In this document: positions 24,874 to 37,970 of the stretch, in pieces | How positions within the stretch are numbered: the stretch's first letter is position 1 | How the letters are laid out: each line of letters starts with the position of its first letter | Origin: Gossypium raimondii | Taxonomy: Eukaryota > Streptophyta > Magnoliopsida > Malvales > Malvaceae | NCBI RefSeq assembly: GCF_025698545.1 | Contig: NC_068566.1 | Span: forward strand, 1,843,362-1,907,361 | Direction of reading: 5' to 3' | Length of the DNA: 64,000 nucleotides | Notes under the pieces: model-generated | What the model was told of the DNA's origin: nothing | Database searches by the model: none | The model's input: the letters and a program-made list of their open reading frames with translations, nothing else | Program-made: the position numbers and the translations under genes

Positions 24874-27652
24874 TGTAACACCCCAAACCCGACCTAGGAG
24901 TTATGGCTGAATCTGGCAATGTCACATTGAGGTAGTTAGCGAAAAATTGGACTCATTGGTAAAAGTTTGTTTCTAGGTTTAAAAACCCCGTAATTATTAT
25001 TTAACAAATCATCTAACCAAAACGGTTGCCTTGTTGTCTGCTTTTGATATAAAAGGTTTATCTAAAAACGCAGTTGCATTTGAAAACTCTAACGTTTAAT
25101 GTTTGTGTCTTTGAAAACACTATTTATTTTGAAAAATTGTTTTCACCTAACTTGCAGTATAAAATATGTAAGCAAAAGCCCAATTAAAATTTAAAACCCA
25201 AATTAAAGGCCTTATTACGAAAACAAAACTCAAATATATAAACTAAGTTAAAATAAAAGAAAATGTAATCGAAGCAGTAGTGTGGCCACCTCCGAGTCCC
25301 TCGTAGCTCCGAATCGTCTATGGCTGAGGATTACCTTAACAGTTAAAAGGAGAGGGTGAGTTTATGAAAACTCAGTGTGTAATCCTCTACCAAACAGTCA
25401 GCATACAACATGCAGTAACAGTATGGGCCTGAGCCCTATTCAGTAGCAGTACAGTGTGGGCCTTAGCCCAATACAGTAATAGTGTGGGCCTTAGCCTAAT
25501 ATAGTAACAGTGTGGACCTTAGCCCAAAACAGTAACAGTGTGGGGCTTAGCCTAATACAGAAACAGTGCAGTGCAATAATACAACCAATCCCAATCTAGC
25601 CAACACACCACTCCGTACCGCCAACACATCATGTGAGGATAAAATCGACCCACCCAGCCAACACACCAATATTGCAAAGAAAGTCGCCAAGATAGCATCG
25701 CAGCAGAAATGCCAAGATGTCGATGATCGCAAAGCTACCAAGATAATACATGTGGCAAAGCCACCAATAGGCCCATAGTCGTCTTGGGCGACCTGTGCGA
25801 CCTTAACAGTACAGTACACTTCCTCCAAATATTACAACCCAACCCCATGCAACATTTCGTGACATAATATCATACGTGTATGCAAAATGTCATGTTCAAT
25901 CATAGTCATACATATCATAGAGCAAATCAGTCATACATAACATAAGGCCATAACAGTCATTTTATCTCCTAGGGGTATAACAGTCATTTTACCCTATGGG
26001 GGTATTTTGGTCATTTTATCCTATAGGGGTATTTCAGTTATTTTACCCTATGGGGATATTTCGATCATTTTACCCTATGAGGGTATTTCGATCATTTTAC
26101 CCTATGAGGGTATTTCGGTCATTTACTCAGTAGGGGTAATTCAGTCATTTTACCTTCTGGGGGTAATTTAGTCATTTTACCCTGTGAGGGTAATTCCGTC
26201 ATTTTACCCTGTGGGGGTAATTCAGTCATTTTACCCTATGAGGGTAATTCGATCATTTTACCCTGTGGGGGTAATTCAATCATTTTACCCTGTAGGGGTA
26301 ATTCGATCATTTTATCCTGTGGGGGGTAATTTGGTCATTTTACCCTGTGGGGGTAAATTTTACCTTGTGGGGGTAATTTGGTCATTTTACCCTGTGGGGG
26401 TAATTCGATCATTTTACCTTATGGGGGTAATTCGGTTATTTTACCCTTTGGGGGTAATTCGATCATTTTACCCTATGAGGGTAATTCAGTCATTTTACCC
26501 TATGGGGCAATTCGATCATTTATCGACCTCTCGAAAGGTTTGCAGTCGCCTCGAGCTACTCAGGTAATCTAAATGGTCATAACAGTGTAAATGGGCCCAA
26601 GGCCCATTACTCGGCCCAAGTGGTCCCACACTCTCGTGCGGCCTGTTTAGCCCAATTCTGCCAAGGTTATGATATCTACATAGCCCAGTCCAGGATTTGC
26701 CACAATTCGTAGATTTCATCTGTGTGGGGCCCCAGAGCCCATTGAGCCTACACGGCCCATTTCGGGCCAATGTGGCCCATTACAGCCTAAGCCCATGGAA
26801 ATGCTCATGATGGCCTTTACAGTTTATCGCCCATGATTCGTAGGTTTGGCTTTCTACACGAGTGATCGCACACTCGTGTAGTCTCAACACCGTATTTCGG
26901 CTTTTGCTGTTCTACAATTACACTGGGGTGGTTACACACTTGATGAGATTTGTAGATTCCGTTCGTTCCGAACATACTTTTTCCGAAAATCAATGATCAT
27001 CACACATTTGGTTCCCAGGCAATGTGCCAATCAACCTCGACCACCACTAGTTAGGAATGGAAGCAATGCAGGTTGGAGAGAGCGACGAAAACCTTGAAAA
27101 CCTCGCCGATCTCCCATCGAGAACAAGGAACAAATGAGATGTGATATATATCTCTCCACAACAACAACCTCCCCAAATCTCAATATTCTCTCCTCAAATC
27201 TCTCCAAATATCCATCCTCAATTCTCTTTATGACCAGTTCAAACTCCATTTAGCATTATTTCAATCCAACTCTACCACCCACACGAATTAGGCAGCAAAA
27301 TAAATACTCTCTTTTTGATAAGCCACCACTCAAACCTTAGACCCCATGTACACTCCACATGCCCCTTACCACTAGACCAACAACTCCTTTGTATCATATT
27401 TTAACCACAATAATTTAAGAACCTACTATCTAGATCCAAGGATTTTATTCACTTAAAATAAAAATTTTGCATAAGCCAAGGCTTCAACCCCTGACTTCTC
27501 AGACACTTCCAAACACTCCTAAATCACTTAACCGCTGAAGCAGACATTCATTTATGTCACTTCCTTGCACAACCAAATATTTATGTGCAGTCTCCTAACT
27601 GTTCCCTTGTTCAAAACCTATTTCTTCTAGGCCCAAAATTCGGGGTGTTACA
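24874..27652 (-). mobile_element. Solo LTR family B, copy 1
   Basis: 2779 bp. On the minus strand it starts TGTAACACCCCGAATTTTGG and ends GGTTTGGGGTGTTACA. The flanks AATAG (24869-24873) and AATAA (27653-27657) are a target duplication with one change. The sister units show the empty site CTAATAGTGAATC. It is the reverse complement of 31036-33537, except for a longer 27-bp array (25955-26525). It has no gag or pol. The small ORFs in it are array or LTR sequence. Confidence 0.85.
25955..26525. repeat. 27-bp minisatellite in LTR B copy 1, about 21 copies
   Basis: The units read like TATTTCGATCATTTTACCCTATGAGGG with variants. Almost all are 27 bp; one unit is deleted to about 20 bp and one is longer by 1 bp. 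The 27-bp length keeps the + strand open, giving a nine-residue peptide repeat that is not a gene. The sister LTR at 31036-33537 has only about nine units. Confidence 0.88.
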
Positions 27653-28029
27653 AATAATGAATCAAAACCCGTAAACATCTGGCATCAAATAAGTTCTAAT
27701 CACTGATTAAGCTTGTTTAAGAATTTTCATTCTTAAGGTCGAACTTGAGGTAGATAAAGCTTGTCAGTATTCAAGCTCAAGCTTAACCTAATAATTAAGT
27801 TTAGGTTAATAATATATATTAAAAATGATAACATATTTTAATAATTTAAAAACATTTAAAATATATATTAAAAATGAAAGGCTCGATAAGGCTCACGAGC
27901 TATTCAAGCAAGTATTTCTAAGCTTGAATTTTACTCGATTGATAGCTAAAGCTCGGTTAGAAAATTATCGAATCAAGTTCAATATTTTTAGTTAAATTTA
28001 TTGAAGTGAATGCTATGTTTTAATATGTT
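27653..28029. other. AGP3 3' flank, continued after LTR B
   Basis: Resumes the unit spacer (compare 16313-16690) up to LTR A copy 3. No gene is seen. Confidence 0.65.
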
Positions 28030-30017
28030 TGTAACACCCTAGGAAAATCTCTCATCGAGAAAGCACGGGAGAGACCTTGGCTATATAAAGGGGTAAAAAC
28101 ACTTATGTAGTAAGAGGTCTGTTGGGGGTGAATGGGCACTCCCGAGACCAAAGCCGTGAGGGCCATGTGCCATGCCGATTCTATACTAGTCGAATTCATG
28201 TATGTGTATACTTAAGCTAATCGAATGTGTCTATTGGCTTGTTTGCTATAAACGAATATGTGTAATCTGCTAATGTACGCTATTGTATTGCTTTCTCATG
28301 TTCTGAATGCGTGATTACATAATTTTTTGAACGTTTGACAAACATACCTGTGTTACTAATTTATTGACCGCATGTTATATCATTCCACTGCTCTCTATGG
28401 TAATTGTTTCTGTCAAGCATGATCTCATGCTACATACATGACATATTATATTGCATTACATGGTGATTGGGATTGATTGGTGATGGATGAGTTCCGTGGA
28501 GTATTGGCGGTATATCAACAATATTGTTGTTAGTATACTACACTCGGAGTATTGTACGAGTTATTGGATATTGGTGGCTTGACCACATCATTGGCAACAT
28601 CATCTGCATCTTATTGGTAGCTTGTCTACATTATTAGCGGTTTACTACAATTTACTGGCAGCTTATCTGCATTTTTGGTAGGTCATCCACGTTACTGCTA
28701 TCTTGTTAGCAAACTGTTATTGTTGGTTTATCCATACTAAGCTACGACTCCTAATTATTTTGTTGATTTGGTAAACAGGTTCTGGGGAACTCGTGGTGTG
28801 TAACGGATGGATGGGTAGGACCTATTGCATTGTCATTCTCAAGCATGCATATGCATAACTATTGGAAGCACCATGAAAGTTTGAAATCTATGTACTACTG
28901 TAATTACCAATAATCTATTAGCTTTTGTGCTCAATTTAATTAAATAAAACATTTAAATTTATTTTTTTATTATTTGGTTTGTAATAATTTATTTACGAAT
29001 TGTGGCATGGGTTTGGTTTTTGGGGTATATTTAGTTATTACATGCATGAACGTAAAGAATTGGATAAGTTAAATAATTGACTCCATTAAAGTTAGTAATT
29101 ATGGTTTTAGAAACTAATAGTGAATATTGATTTTCACCGCAAAACTGGATTTTTTCTAGAAACTCAGAATAACAATTAAAGATCAAATATGTAATACATT
29201 TTTAAATTTAATGAAAATCTTTTTAATTTTAATTTTAATTTAACTCGTCAAAATTAATTTTGTTTCAAAAAAAACAAAGAGATGCCCACTAGGGTTTCTT
29301 GAAAAATAAGCGAATGTTTTGAAAACATGTTTCTGAAATTTGCTTGTTTCTTTTAGGCCATTTCGAAGGCCGGTATGACCTTCAAAATCTAGCCTTAACT
29401 TCTGGGCAAGGTTGGGGAGTTTATATTAGAAAATAAATGGAATGGTACGTAGAATTAGATGGTGGATTTAATATGATATAGATTTGGCTATATACATGTA
29501 ATGTTACTGATTGGATATGTTTTTGGTATCCTAATACCTTGTTCTATATTATGTCTACATGTTTTTGCATAGGAGACTGTGAATTATAAAAGTGTAAATT
29601 GGCTGGTTTGTTTGGAAACTTGAAATACCTATAAAATGGCTCAAATTTTACCAAAAATAGAGCTCACGTCCCAACGAGTAATCTTCCTCATCGCAACTTC
29701 AGTCGACATGAGTCACATAGCGACATTGAGTGGACTGAAGTCACGATGTGACAAACTGTTTGGTGACATCACGACATCGGCCATGAGATTTTGAAACTTT
29801 AGATTTTGGTCTTCTTTTATGTTAGGGTCCATAAAAAAGCTTTCGTAAACCCGATTAAGACTCAGATTTGATTATGTAGCATATTGCAAAAGTGTTTAAT
29901 TTATAATTGTATATTTGAATGATTATGTTTCTGTATAATTGACTATAGTTACTCCTGCAACGAATGTGGCATCCTGTAGCTCGGACCCAACGATCGGGTC
30001 AGGCGAGGGGCGTTACA
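28030..30017 (+). mobile_element. LTR family A, copy 3
   Basis: 1988 bp, TGTAACACCCTAGG to GAGGGGCGTTACA, slightly shortened by internal deletions (around 28930 and 29085). USE-like ATCTCTCATCG (28047-28057) and TATATAAA (28082-28089) keep the 24-base gap. Non-coding. Confidence 0.75.
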
Positions 30018-30423
30018 CGATGGGTATTTTAGCAAAATAAAATGGGAGGATGAATAGATTTTAACAAGACCTTAAGCAGACTTACAAAAACACTTAACCA
30101 CATAATTAAATCAACTTACTTGACACACTTGCACAATTTTAAATCCAAGTAGATTGGCCTCAAAATTTCAGGACTCTACAATTTGGTCCTGTAATTTTGA
30201 AACTTTACAATTTAGTCCAATCTCATGCTCAAGTCAACAAAAGAGCCTTCGTAAACTCGATGAAGAATCAAATTTGATTATGTATCATAATGCAAATGTG
30301 TTTAACTTATAATTTTATATTTAAATGATTATGTTACTATATAATTGAATGAAATTGCTCCAGCAATGAATGTGACATCCTGTAGCTCGGACCCTTTGAT
30401 TGGGTCGGACGAGGGGTGTTACA
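30018..30423 (+). mobile_element. Rearrangement junction: LTR C tail fused to LTR A tail
   Basis: After 48 bp of normal post-LTR-A spacer, the sequence switches at about 30066 to material otherwise found near the end of the LTR C insertions (compare 36607 onward and 40290 onward). At about 30223 it switches to the last 200 bp of LTR A, ending GAGGGGTGTTACA at 30423. The same C-tail/A-tail fusion occurs at 36607-36961. This marks the breakpoint of the duplication that created units 4 and 5. Confidence 0.6.
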
Positions 30424-31030
30424 CACCAAGTATTTTAGCAAAAGGAAAGGGAGGATGAGTAGATTTTAACAAAGAGCTTCAAGAGATATAGACTGAAAGA
30501 AAGAAAAAATTTATAAAATAGAAAGATAGGTCTCACCAAGTTGGAAACTTGAAAATTGAAGCTAAAGCCAATTTCCCCCCGAAATACTAGACGCTGTTTT
30601 AGGCTTAGAGATATTTAAGAAAAAAAAAACCTTAAACAGGTCTACAAGTGATCTATTCACCCATGATCAACCATACAGGAAAGCAAATTCTAGATAAGTT
30701 CAACCATACAAATCACTCTACTTATGGAAACTCAACATTTAAGAGATCATGAAATATGCATTTAGAGTTTAGTTTTTCTTTCGGGATAATATGAATTCAA
30801 AACCCATGTTTACTTCCATTTAATGGAACCATTGAATCATATAGAATATGATAGATATTTAGATATTAGAGAATACATGGAAGATACATAATATAACAAA
30901 GTCAGTCGAATGAATAATTGAATTTACTTTTGATTTAAAATATAATATAATATAAATAGTTTTAAATATATTTTATAAAAGTACCAAATTATAATTTCAT
31001 ATGTGGTAATAAAACTAGTATATTTATATA
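30424..31030. other. Upstream region of AGP4 (part 1)
   Basis: Unit spacer equivalent to 18793-19445. Non-coding. It is interrupted by LTR B copy 2 just before the proximal promoter. Confidence 0.65.
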
Positions 31031-31035
31031 TAGTC

Positions 31036-33537
31036 TGTAACACCCCGAATTTTGGGCCTAGAAGAAATAGGTTTTGAACAAGGGAACAGTTAGGAGTCTG
31101 CACATAAATATTTATTTGTGCAAGGAAGTGACATAAATGAATGTCTGCTTCAGTGGTTAAGTGATTTAGGAGTGTTTGGAAGTGTCTGAAAAGTCAGGGG
31201 TTGAAGCTTTGGCTTATGCAAAATTTTTATTTTAAGTGAATAAAATCCTTAGATCTAGATAGTAGGTTCTTAAATTATTGGGGTTAAAATATGATATAAA
31301 GGAGTTGTTAGTATAGTGGTAAGGGGCATGTGGAGTGTACATGGGGCCTCTAAGGTTCGAGTGGTGGCTTATCAAAAAGGGAGTATTTATTTTGCTGCCT
31401 AATTCGTGTGGGTGGTACAGTTGAATTGAAATACTGCTAATGGAGTTTGAACTGGTCATAAAGAGAATTGAGGAGGGATATTTGGAGAGATTTAAGGAGA
31501 GAATATTGGGATTTGGGGAGGTTGTTGTTGTGGAGAGATATATATCACATCTCATTTGTTCCTTGTTCTCGATGGGAGATCGGCCAGGTTTTTAAGGTTT
31601 TTGTTGCTTTCTCCAACCTGCATTGCTTCCATTCCTAACTGGTGGTGGTTGAGGTTGATTGGCACAATGCCTGGGAACCAAGGGTGCGATGATCATTGAT
31701 TTTCGGAATAAAAGTGTTCGGAACAAAGGGAATCCATAAATCGCATCTAGTGTGTAACCATCCCACTGTAACTGTAGAACGACAAAAGCCAAAAAGCCAA
31801 AATACGACGTTGAAACCACACGAGTGTGCGATCACTCCTCCATGAGCATTTCCATGGGCTTAGGCCGTAATGGGCCACGTTGGGCCGAAAAGGGCCGTGT
31901 GGGCTCATTAGGCTTGTGGGCCCCACGCGGATGAAATCCACGATTTGTGGCAAATATTGGACGGGGCTAAGTAGATCTCACAGCTGTGGCGAAATTTGGG
32001 CTGAACGGGCCACACAAGCGTGTGAGCCCACTTGGGCCGAGTAATGAGCATTGGGCCCATTTACACTGTTATGACATTTTAGGTTACCTGAGTCGCTCAA
32101 GGCGACTGCGGACCTTTCGAGAGGTCAATATCTGCATCGAAATACCTCCGTAGGGTAAAATGACCGAAACACCTCCATAGGATAAAATAACAAAAATAGC
32201 CCCATAGGGTAGAATGACCGAAATACCCCCATAGGGTAAAATGACCAAAATACCCCCATAGGGTAAAATGATTGAAATACCCCCATAGGGTAAAATGACT
32301 GAAATACCCTCATAGGGTAAAATGACCGAAATAGCCCCATAGGGTAAAATGACTGTTATACCCCTAGTAGATGAAATGACTGTTATGGCTTTATGTTATG
32401 TATGACTGATTTGCTCTATGATATGTATGATTATGATTGTGCATGACATTTTGCATACACGTACGATATTATGTCACAATATATTGCATAGGGATGGGTT
32501 CTTATGTTTGGAGGAAGTGTATCGTACTGAAAAGGTTGTACAGGCCGCCCAAGACGACTGTGGACCTACTGATGGCTATATGCCATTTATTTTACTAGCG
32601 ACTTTTGTTTAATCATTTAGTAGTCAATCGGTGCTAATCTTGGTGTGTCTGGTTGGGTGGGTCAATTTTATCCTCTCATGGTGTGTTTGGCGGGATGAAG
32701 TGGTGTGTAGAGGCTGGATTGGGTAGAATATCTAACTGCATATCTACACTAATTAATGATTTTCTACTGTTACTGTATCGATTAATGATATTATATATTG
32801 TTCACTGCAAGACTGATATATGTTACTATTATGGTCCAAGGCCCCATTAATAATATTACTGAAATTGGGCAAAGGCCTTACTGATTACTGGCTTTGTGAT
32901 GGGATCAAGCCCAATCGTTTACTGTTACGGGAAAGGGCTTAGGCCCACATTGAATTTGACTGTTACTGTAACGGGCTGAGGCCCAAACTGTATTTATCTG
33001 TTGTTTAATTGATTATTTGCTTGTTGGGGATTACACACTGAGTTTTCGCAAACTCACCCCTCTGTTTAACTGTACAGGTAATCCCTAGTTGTAGGCGGGT
33101 CGGTGCTGCGAGGGACTCGGAGGTGGCCACACAACTGCAGTTGTGCTACACTTGCTTTTATTTAAAATTAAAGTTTGTGTTGGGTTTTGTTTATGTAACA
33201 AGGTCATTTAAGTTTGTTTAAATTTTTAGCTGGGCTTTTCATTACTTATTTTAAACTGCTAGTTTAGCAGAAGACGAATTTTCAAAATAATTATTGTTTT
33301 CAAAGACACGAAATTTAAATATTAGAGTTTTCAAAAGCTTTCGCGATTTTAAATCAACCTTTTATAACAATAGCAGATAACAAGGTAAATGTTTTTGACT
33401 AGATGATTTGTTAAATAATAAAGGGGTTTTTTAACCTAGAAACAAATTTTTACCAACGAGTTCAATTTTCGCTAAACACCTCAATGTGACACCGCCAGAT
33501 TCGGCCATAACTCCTAGGCCGAGTTTGGGGTGTTACA
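31036..33537 (+). mobile_element. Solo LTR family B, copy 2, with perfect target duplication
   Basis: 2502 bp from TGTAACACCCCGAATTTTGG to GGTTTGGGG-like TGTTACA. It is flanked by TAGTC at 31031-31035 and 33538-33542, and the empty site TATATAGTCACC is seen in units 2 and 3. It sits about 470 bp upstream of pseudogene AGP4. It contains nine diverged 27-bp units (about 32138-32370) and no internal coding region. It is inverted relative to copy 1. Confidence 0.9.
32138..32370. repeat. 27-bp minisatellite in LTR B copy 2, about 9 copies
   Basis: Units like TAGGGTAAAATGACCGAAATACCCCCA are the complement of the array in copy 1. The shorter array accounts for much of the 277-bp length difference between the two LTRs. 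Confidence 0.85.
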
Positions 33538-33542
33538 TAGTC

Positions 33543-34003
33543 ACTTATTAGAATAAAAAAATAAGATAAACCCTGAGAATATCTATCTCATCAATCTTAG
33601 TTTATAAGTATCAAATTTCAAACAAAAACTCAAACACTTAAACACTAACCACTGAAAGGTTTTGTTATAAGTATCATTATGAGTAGTGATAAATTTGGTT
33701 TAATTTACTATTTACAAAGAAAAATATCAGTATAAATTGCAAAGAAAAATATCAAGATAAACAAACATTAACAATTAAATTAGATTTTTACCTCAAAGAA
33801 AAAAATCATAACGAATAGAAGTTAAACAAGCCTTATAAACAATAGAACAAAATCTTAATATAGTAATATAACATGTTAAAGGTTAAATTTTAGTTCATAA
33901 GAAAATCACTTCTCTTACACACGCATATTGTGTATATATATATTAATCTTTTAATAAAAAAGATAACAAGTAATAAGAAACTATTAAAAAGCAAAAGTGA
34001 AAT
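33543..34003 (+). other. AGP4 proximal upstream region
   Basis: Continues the unit spacer, with an internal short duplication around 33717-33750 (AAAGAAAAATATCA repeated). The TATA-type box TATATATATAT is at about 33932-33943. Confidence 0.6.
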
Positions 34004-34389
34004 ATGGCATGCCAACATCATATTTTTGTTGCTTCACTTGTTTTCATGGTTCTTATTGGGCCATTTGCTGTCGAATCGTCACCTTCACCAGCCCCTTCCA
34101 AGGCATCTTCACCTTCGAAGTCGCCATCTACTTCAAGCTCCTCTTCCCCTAGCCCTAGTAAAAGCAACAACCCTAGCGCCAACAAACAATACTCTTCTGA
34201 GGTTGGGTCTCTTGAGAAGGTCTCATCCCCTCCTTCACCAACTACCACTGATGAAGTTTTTGACTCCCTTCTCCTAGCCCTAAAAACACAGGTGATGTTG
34301 CTGATAATGACGGCCCTAAATCTAGTAATGATAGTGCAACACAAACACCCTCTAAAGCCATTGAAATCAAGGCCACCACTTGCATTGTC
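34004..34389 (+). pseudogene. AGP4 pseudogene (frameshift, 3' end lost to LTR C)
   Basis: The frame starts MACQHHIFVA and keeps the signal peptide and the Ser/Pro-rich start. It lacks the central block between SKSPS and SSSSSP that AGP1-3 have (about 50 residues, in frame). A one-base loss near 34268, inside what is TCC-CCT-ACT in AGP3, shifts the frame, so the downstream SP-rich part and the IEIKATTCIV stretch are out of frame. At 34390 an LTR begins at the codon following CIV, and the GPI signal and stop are absent from this copy. The open frame to 34471 ends inside the LTR. The same lesions occur in AGP5. A shortened secreted product from the shifted frame cannot be excluded but would have no GPI signal. 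Confidence 0.85.
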
Positions 34390-36761
34390 TGTAACACCCC
34401 ACAATCGGCATACACGTTATGATCAAATTCTGGAGGTTATAACACTTATGCAAAAAGAGCCAAATGTTTGATCTGATTATAACCACTTTAGCGGAAGGAA
34501 AATTCAATTGAATTACTCTTTTAAAACACATTGTGACTTTTCGAAATCATAGTTTAATTTTGTATCTAAAAACAAAACCAATTCACTTGAAAATACTTGC
34601 GTGCTAAAACATTTTGGAACAATTTGATTAGCCTTGCAGCGAAAAACCTTATAGTTCTTTGTATATAAAACCGCGATTCATTTTAATTGTCTTAGGTTAA
34701 GCATCCTTAAATAATAAAACCTTCATGTAGTGAGTATAAAAAATTTTCCCAACAAACTAAACAAAACAAAAATTAAAATGTCCAACCAAAAATAAAAACC
34801 CAAAACAGTCCAGAAATGTCCATGATCAAAACAAATGAAAAAGTTCGTAGTGTTTAATTGAAGAATTTATGAAACCCAAGCTCTCGAGTCACCATCCATT
34901 CCTAGGTCGGAGGTTTACCTGAAATAAATCATACAAATTGTGAGCTTTAAGCCCAGTGTGTGTTTTAACCCATAATCTTAGTACAAGCAGACACATAATT
35001 CAGCTCATCTTATAGCATATGTCATATTATTTCTTATCACATGTCAGTTTATAATATAGAGCATATTTTATCATATTTTACGAAACATATCATATCGATA
35101 CATAACATGGCATATCGAATCATAACATAGCATATCTTATTAGATTTATATCAAGTCCTACGCTCATCTGCAACACACCATCTCCGTCCAACCAATCACA
35201 ACGTATATGACTACTAGATCCCATCCATCCAATCACACCAATAGGTGGCGGTGTGCCACTCATATAATTGTAGCTGAGCTGCCATACATAAATTTGTGTT
35301 CTAGCCACCATAATTGCATTATAAACTGCCATATAGAACTTCATCCATCATGTCATAACCCACGCCAAAACACAAACAAATCATAATCATATATATATCA
35401 TGCTTACATATATCATAAACCATATGTCATGCATACTTAAATATTTACATATAAATCATAACATAACACATGATTTAATGGTAACATTTCCAACTTAACA
35501 TACTTCCTAAGCCTACCCACACGACCTGCAAAAATTACACATGCACACGACCGGGTGGCAACACACAATCAGTTATATGGCCTTCACACACGGCTGGGTG
35601 GCAACACACAATCAATCACACGGCCTACACACAAGGTCGTGTGACACTGGGCAGTTTTGAAATACAGCCTAGTTTCGTGATTAAATCAAGTTTTTGGGTT
35701 GAATTCACACACATGATAGCGAGATTGATCCACCACAGAACCGAAAACCTAGAACCCTACAAACGGAATCAAAACTAAACGATTACAACTTCGATTTAGC
35801 ACAATGATTTCCACTTAAATTCACTCTTTTCGCAAGAAAGTAGTCCCTAAATCAATAATGAGAACTTACCGCAACTTATAGCAACTCCTCCAAGAACTTA
35901 ATTTGCTGGAGGATCGTCTATCACCACACGTTCTTTTCCTAAAACGAAAGATTCCACAATAAATAAAATTTCATCACAAGGAGAATCCAAATCAATCGCC
36001 AAAGCCTTTAATAAAAAAATGATCTTAAATTGCGAAATACCATATCAAACAATTAAATAACTAAGTCAAAACCCTGGATTACTCATGACAAGTAAAGAAC
36101 CCAAAACTCACCAACGACACCATACAAGATCAGCGTCCGAATGGCCCTTAAGCAATGAACAAGAAATTGCCCACAGGATAAAAGAACCAATAAAATAGAA
36201 AAAGAAAATAACAAGAGAAACAAATAATTTGACAGATGCCGCAAGAACAAGACCAACCCCAAAGCTAATTGAAAAGCAAAGAAAACAAAAAAAAAAAAAA
36301 AAAAAAACAATGAACACATGTAGTAGTGATAGCAAAGAGGGAGAATTTGGATTGTAGTGGGAAGGTAAGAAACATGTGCAAGGGAGTGGTATTGACCAAA
36401 AAAATAAATTAAGGAATTATCTTGTATTTATTTTAAAAAAACAAATAATAAAAAAATAGATTTTACCAACCTATCTATATACTAAAATTACAACCAACCA
36501 CCAAGAATCTAAACACTATCCAAACTCTACTACTAATGACAGCACAAAATGAAAAAAAAAAAAGCAAACATATTCCCAACTTGCAAATACCAGAAATCGA
36601 ATACAAGACCTTAAGCAAAATTACAAAACACTTAACCATATAATTAAATCAACTTACTTAAGACACTTGCACAAATTTAAATCCAAGCAGATTGGACTCG
36701 AAATTTCAGAACTTTACAAATTGGTCCTATAATTTTGAAACTTTACAATTTGGTCCAATCT
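34390..36761 (+). mobile_element. LTR family C inserted in AGP4 (right end lost)
   Basis: Starts TGTAACACCCCACAATCGGC inside the AGP4 reading frame. It is collinear with 38363-40386 but longer, because that copy has a deletion near 39910. It contains CACACGACC/CACACGGCC stretches (35515-35640) and an A-run of about 20 near 36290. Its right end is replaced by the tail of LTR A (36762-36961), the same fusion as at 30066-30423. No coding domain is seen. Confidence 0.7.
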
Positions 36762-37970
36762 TATGCTCAAGTCAACAAAAGAGCCTTCGTAAATTCAATG
36801 AAGAATCAAATTTGATTATGTATCATAATGCAAATGTGTTTAACTTATAATTGTATATTTAAATGATTATGTTACTATATAATTGAATGAAATTCCTCCA
36901 GAAATGAATGTGACATTTTGTAGCTCGAACCCTGCGATCGGGTCGGACGAGGGGTGTTACACACCAAGTATTTTAGCAAAAGAAAAGGGAGGATGAGTAA
37001 ATTTTAACAAATAGCTTCAAGGGATTTAGAATGAAAGAAAGAAAAAATTTATAAAATAGAAAAATAGGCCTGACTCAGTTGGAAACATAAAAATGGAAGC
37101 TAAAGCCAGTTTTCCCCTGAAATACTAGGCTCTGTTTTAGGCTTAGAGATATTTAAGAAAAAAAACCTTAAACAGGTCTACAAGTGATCTATTCGCCCAT
37201 GATCAACCGTACAGGAAACCAAATTATAGATAAGTTCAACCATACAAATCACTCTACTTATGGAAAGTCAACATTTGAGAGATCACGAAATATGCATTGA
37301 GAGTTCAGTTTTTCTTTCGGGATAATATGAATTCAAAACCCATGTTTATTTCCATTTAATGGAACCATTGAGGCATATAGAATATGATAGATAATTAGAA
37401 ATTAGAGATCGAAAAATTGAATTTACTTTTAATTTAAAATATAATATTATAGAAATAGTTTTAAATATATTTTATAAAATTACCAAATTATAATTTCATG
37501 CGGTAATAAAACTAGTATATTTATATATAGTAACTTATTAGAATAAAAAACAAAGATAAACCCTCAGAATATCTATCTCATCAATCTTAGTTTATACGTC
37601 TCAAATTTCAAACAAAAACTCAAACTCTTAAACACTAACCACTGAAAGATTTTGTTATAAGTATCAATATGATTAGTAACAAATTTGGCTTAATTTACTA
37701 TTTACAAAGAAAAATATCAGCATAAACAAACATTAACAATTAAATTAGATTTTGATCTCAAAGAAAAAATCATAACGAATAAAAGTTAAACAAGCCTAAT
37801 AAACAATAGAACAAAATCTTAATATAGTATTATAAGATGTTAAAGGTTAAATTTTAGTGCATAAGAAAAGCACTTCTCTTACACACGCATATTGTGTATA
37901 TATATATATCAATCTTTTAATAAAAAAAGATAACAAGTAAAAAGAAACTATTAAAAAGCAAAAGTGAAAG
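36762..37970. other. LTR A tail (to 36961) and upstream region of AGP5
   Basis: Bases 36762-36961 are the last 200 bp of an A-type LTR ending GAGGGGTGTTACA. The remainder is unit spacer like 30424-31030 joined to 33543-34003, without the LTR B insertion. The TATA-type box is at about 37895-37909. No gene is seen. Confidence 0.65.

Noticed and set aside
26184..26567. 127-aa frame with a repeated SFYP(M/V)GVI peptide (and 32125-32340 on the minus strand)
   Set aside because: Translation of the 27-bp minisatellite in LTR B. It keeps a frame because 27 is a multiple of 3.
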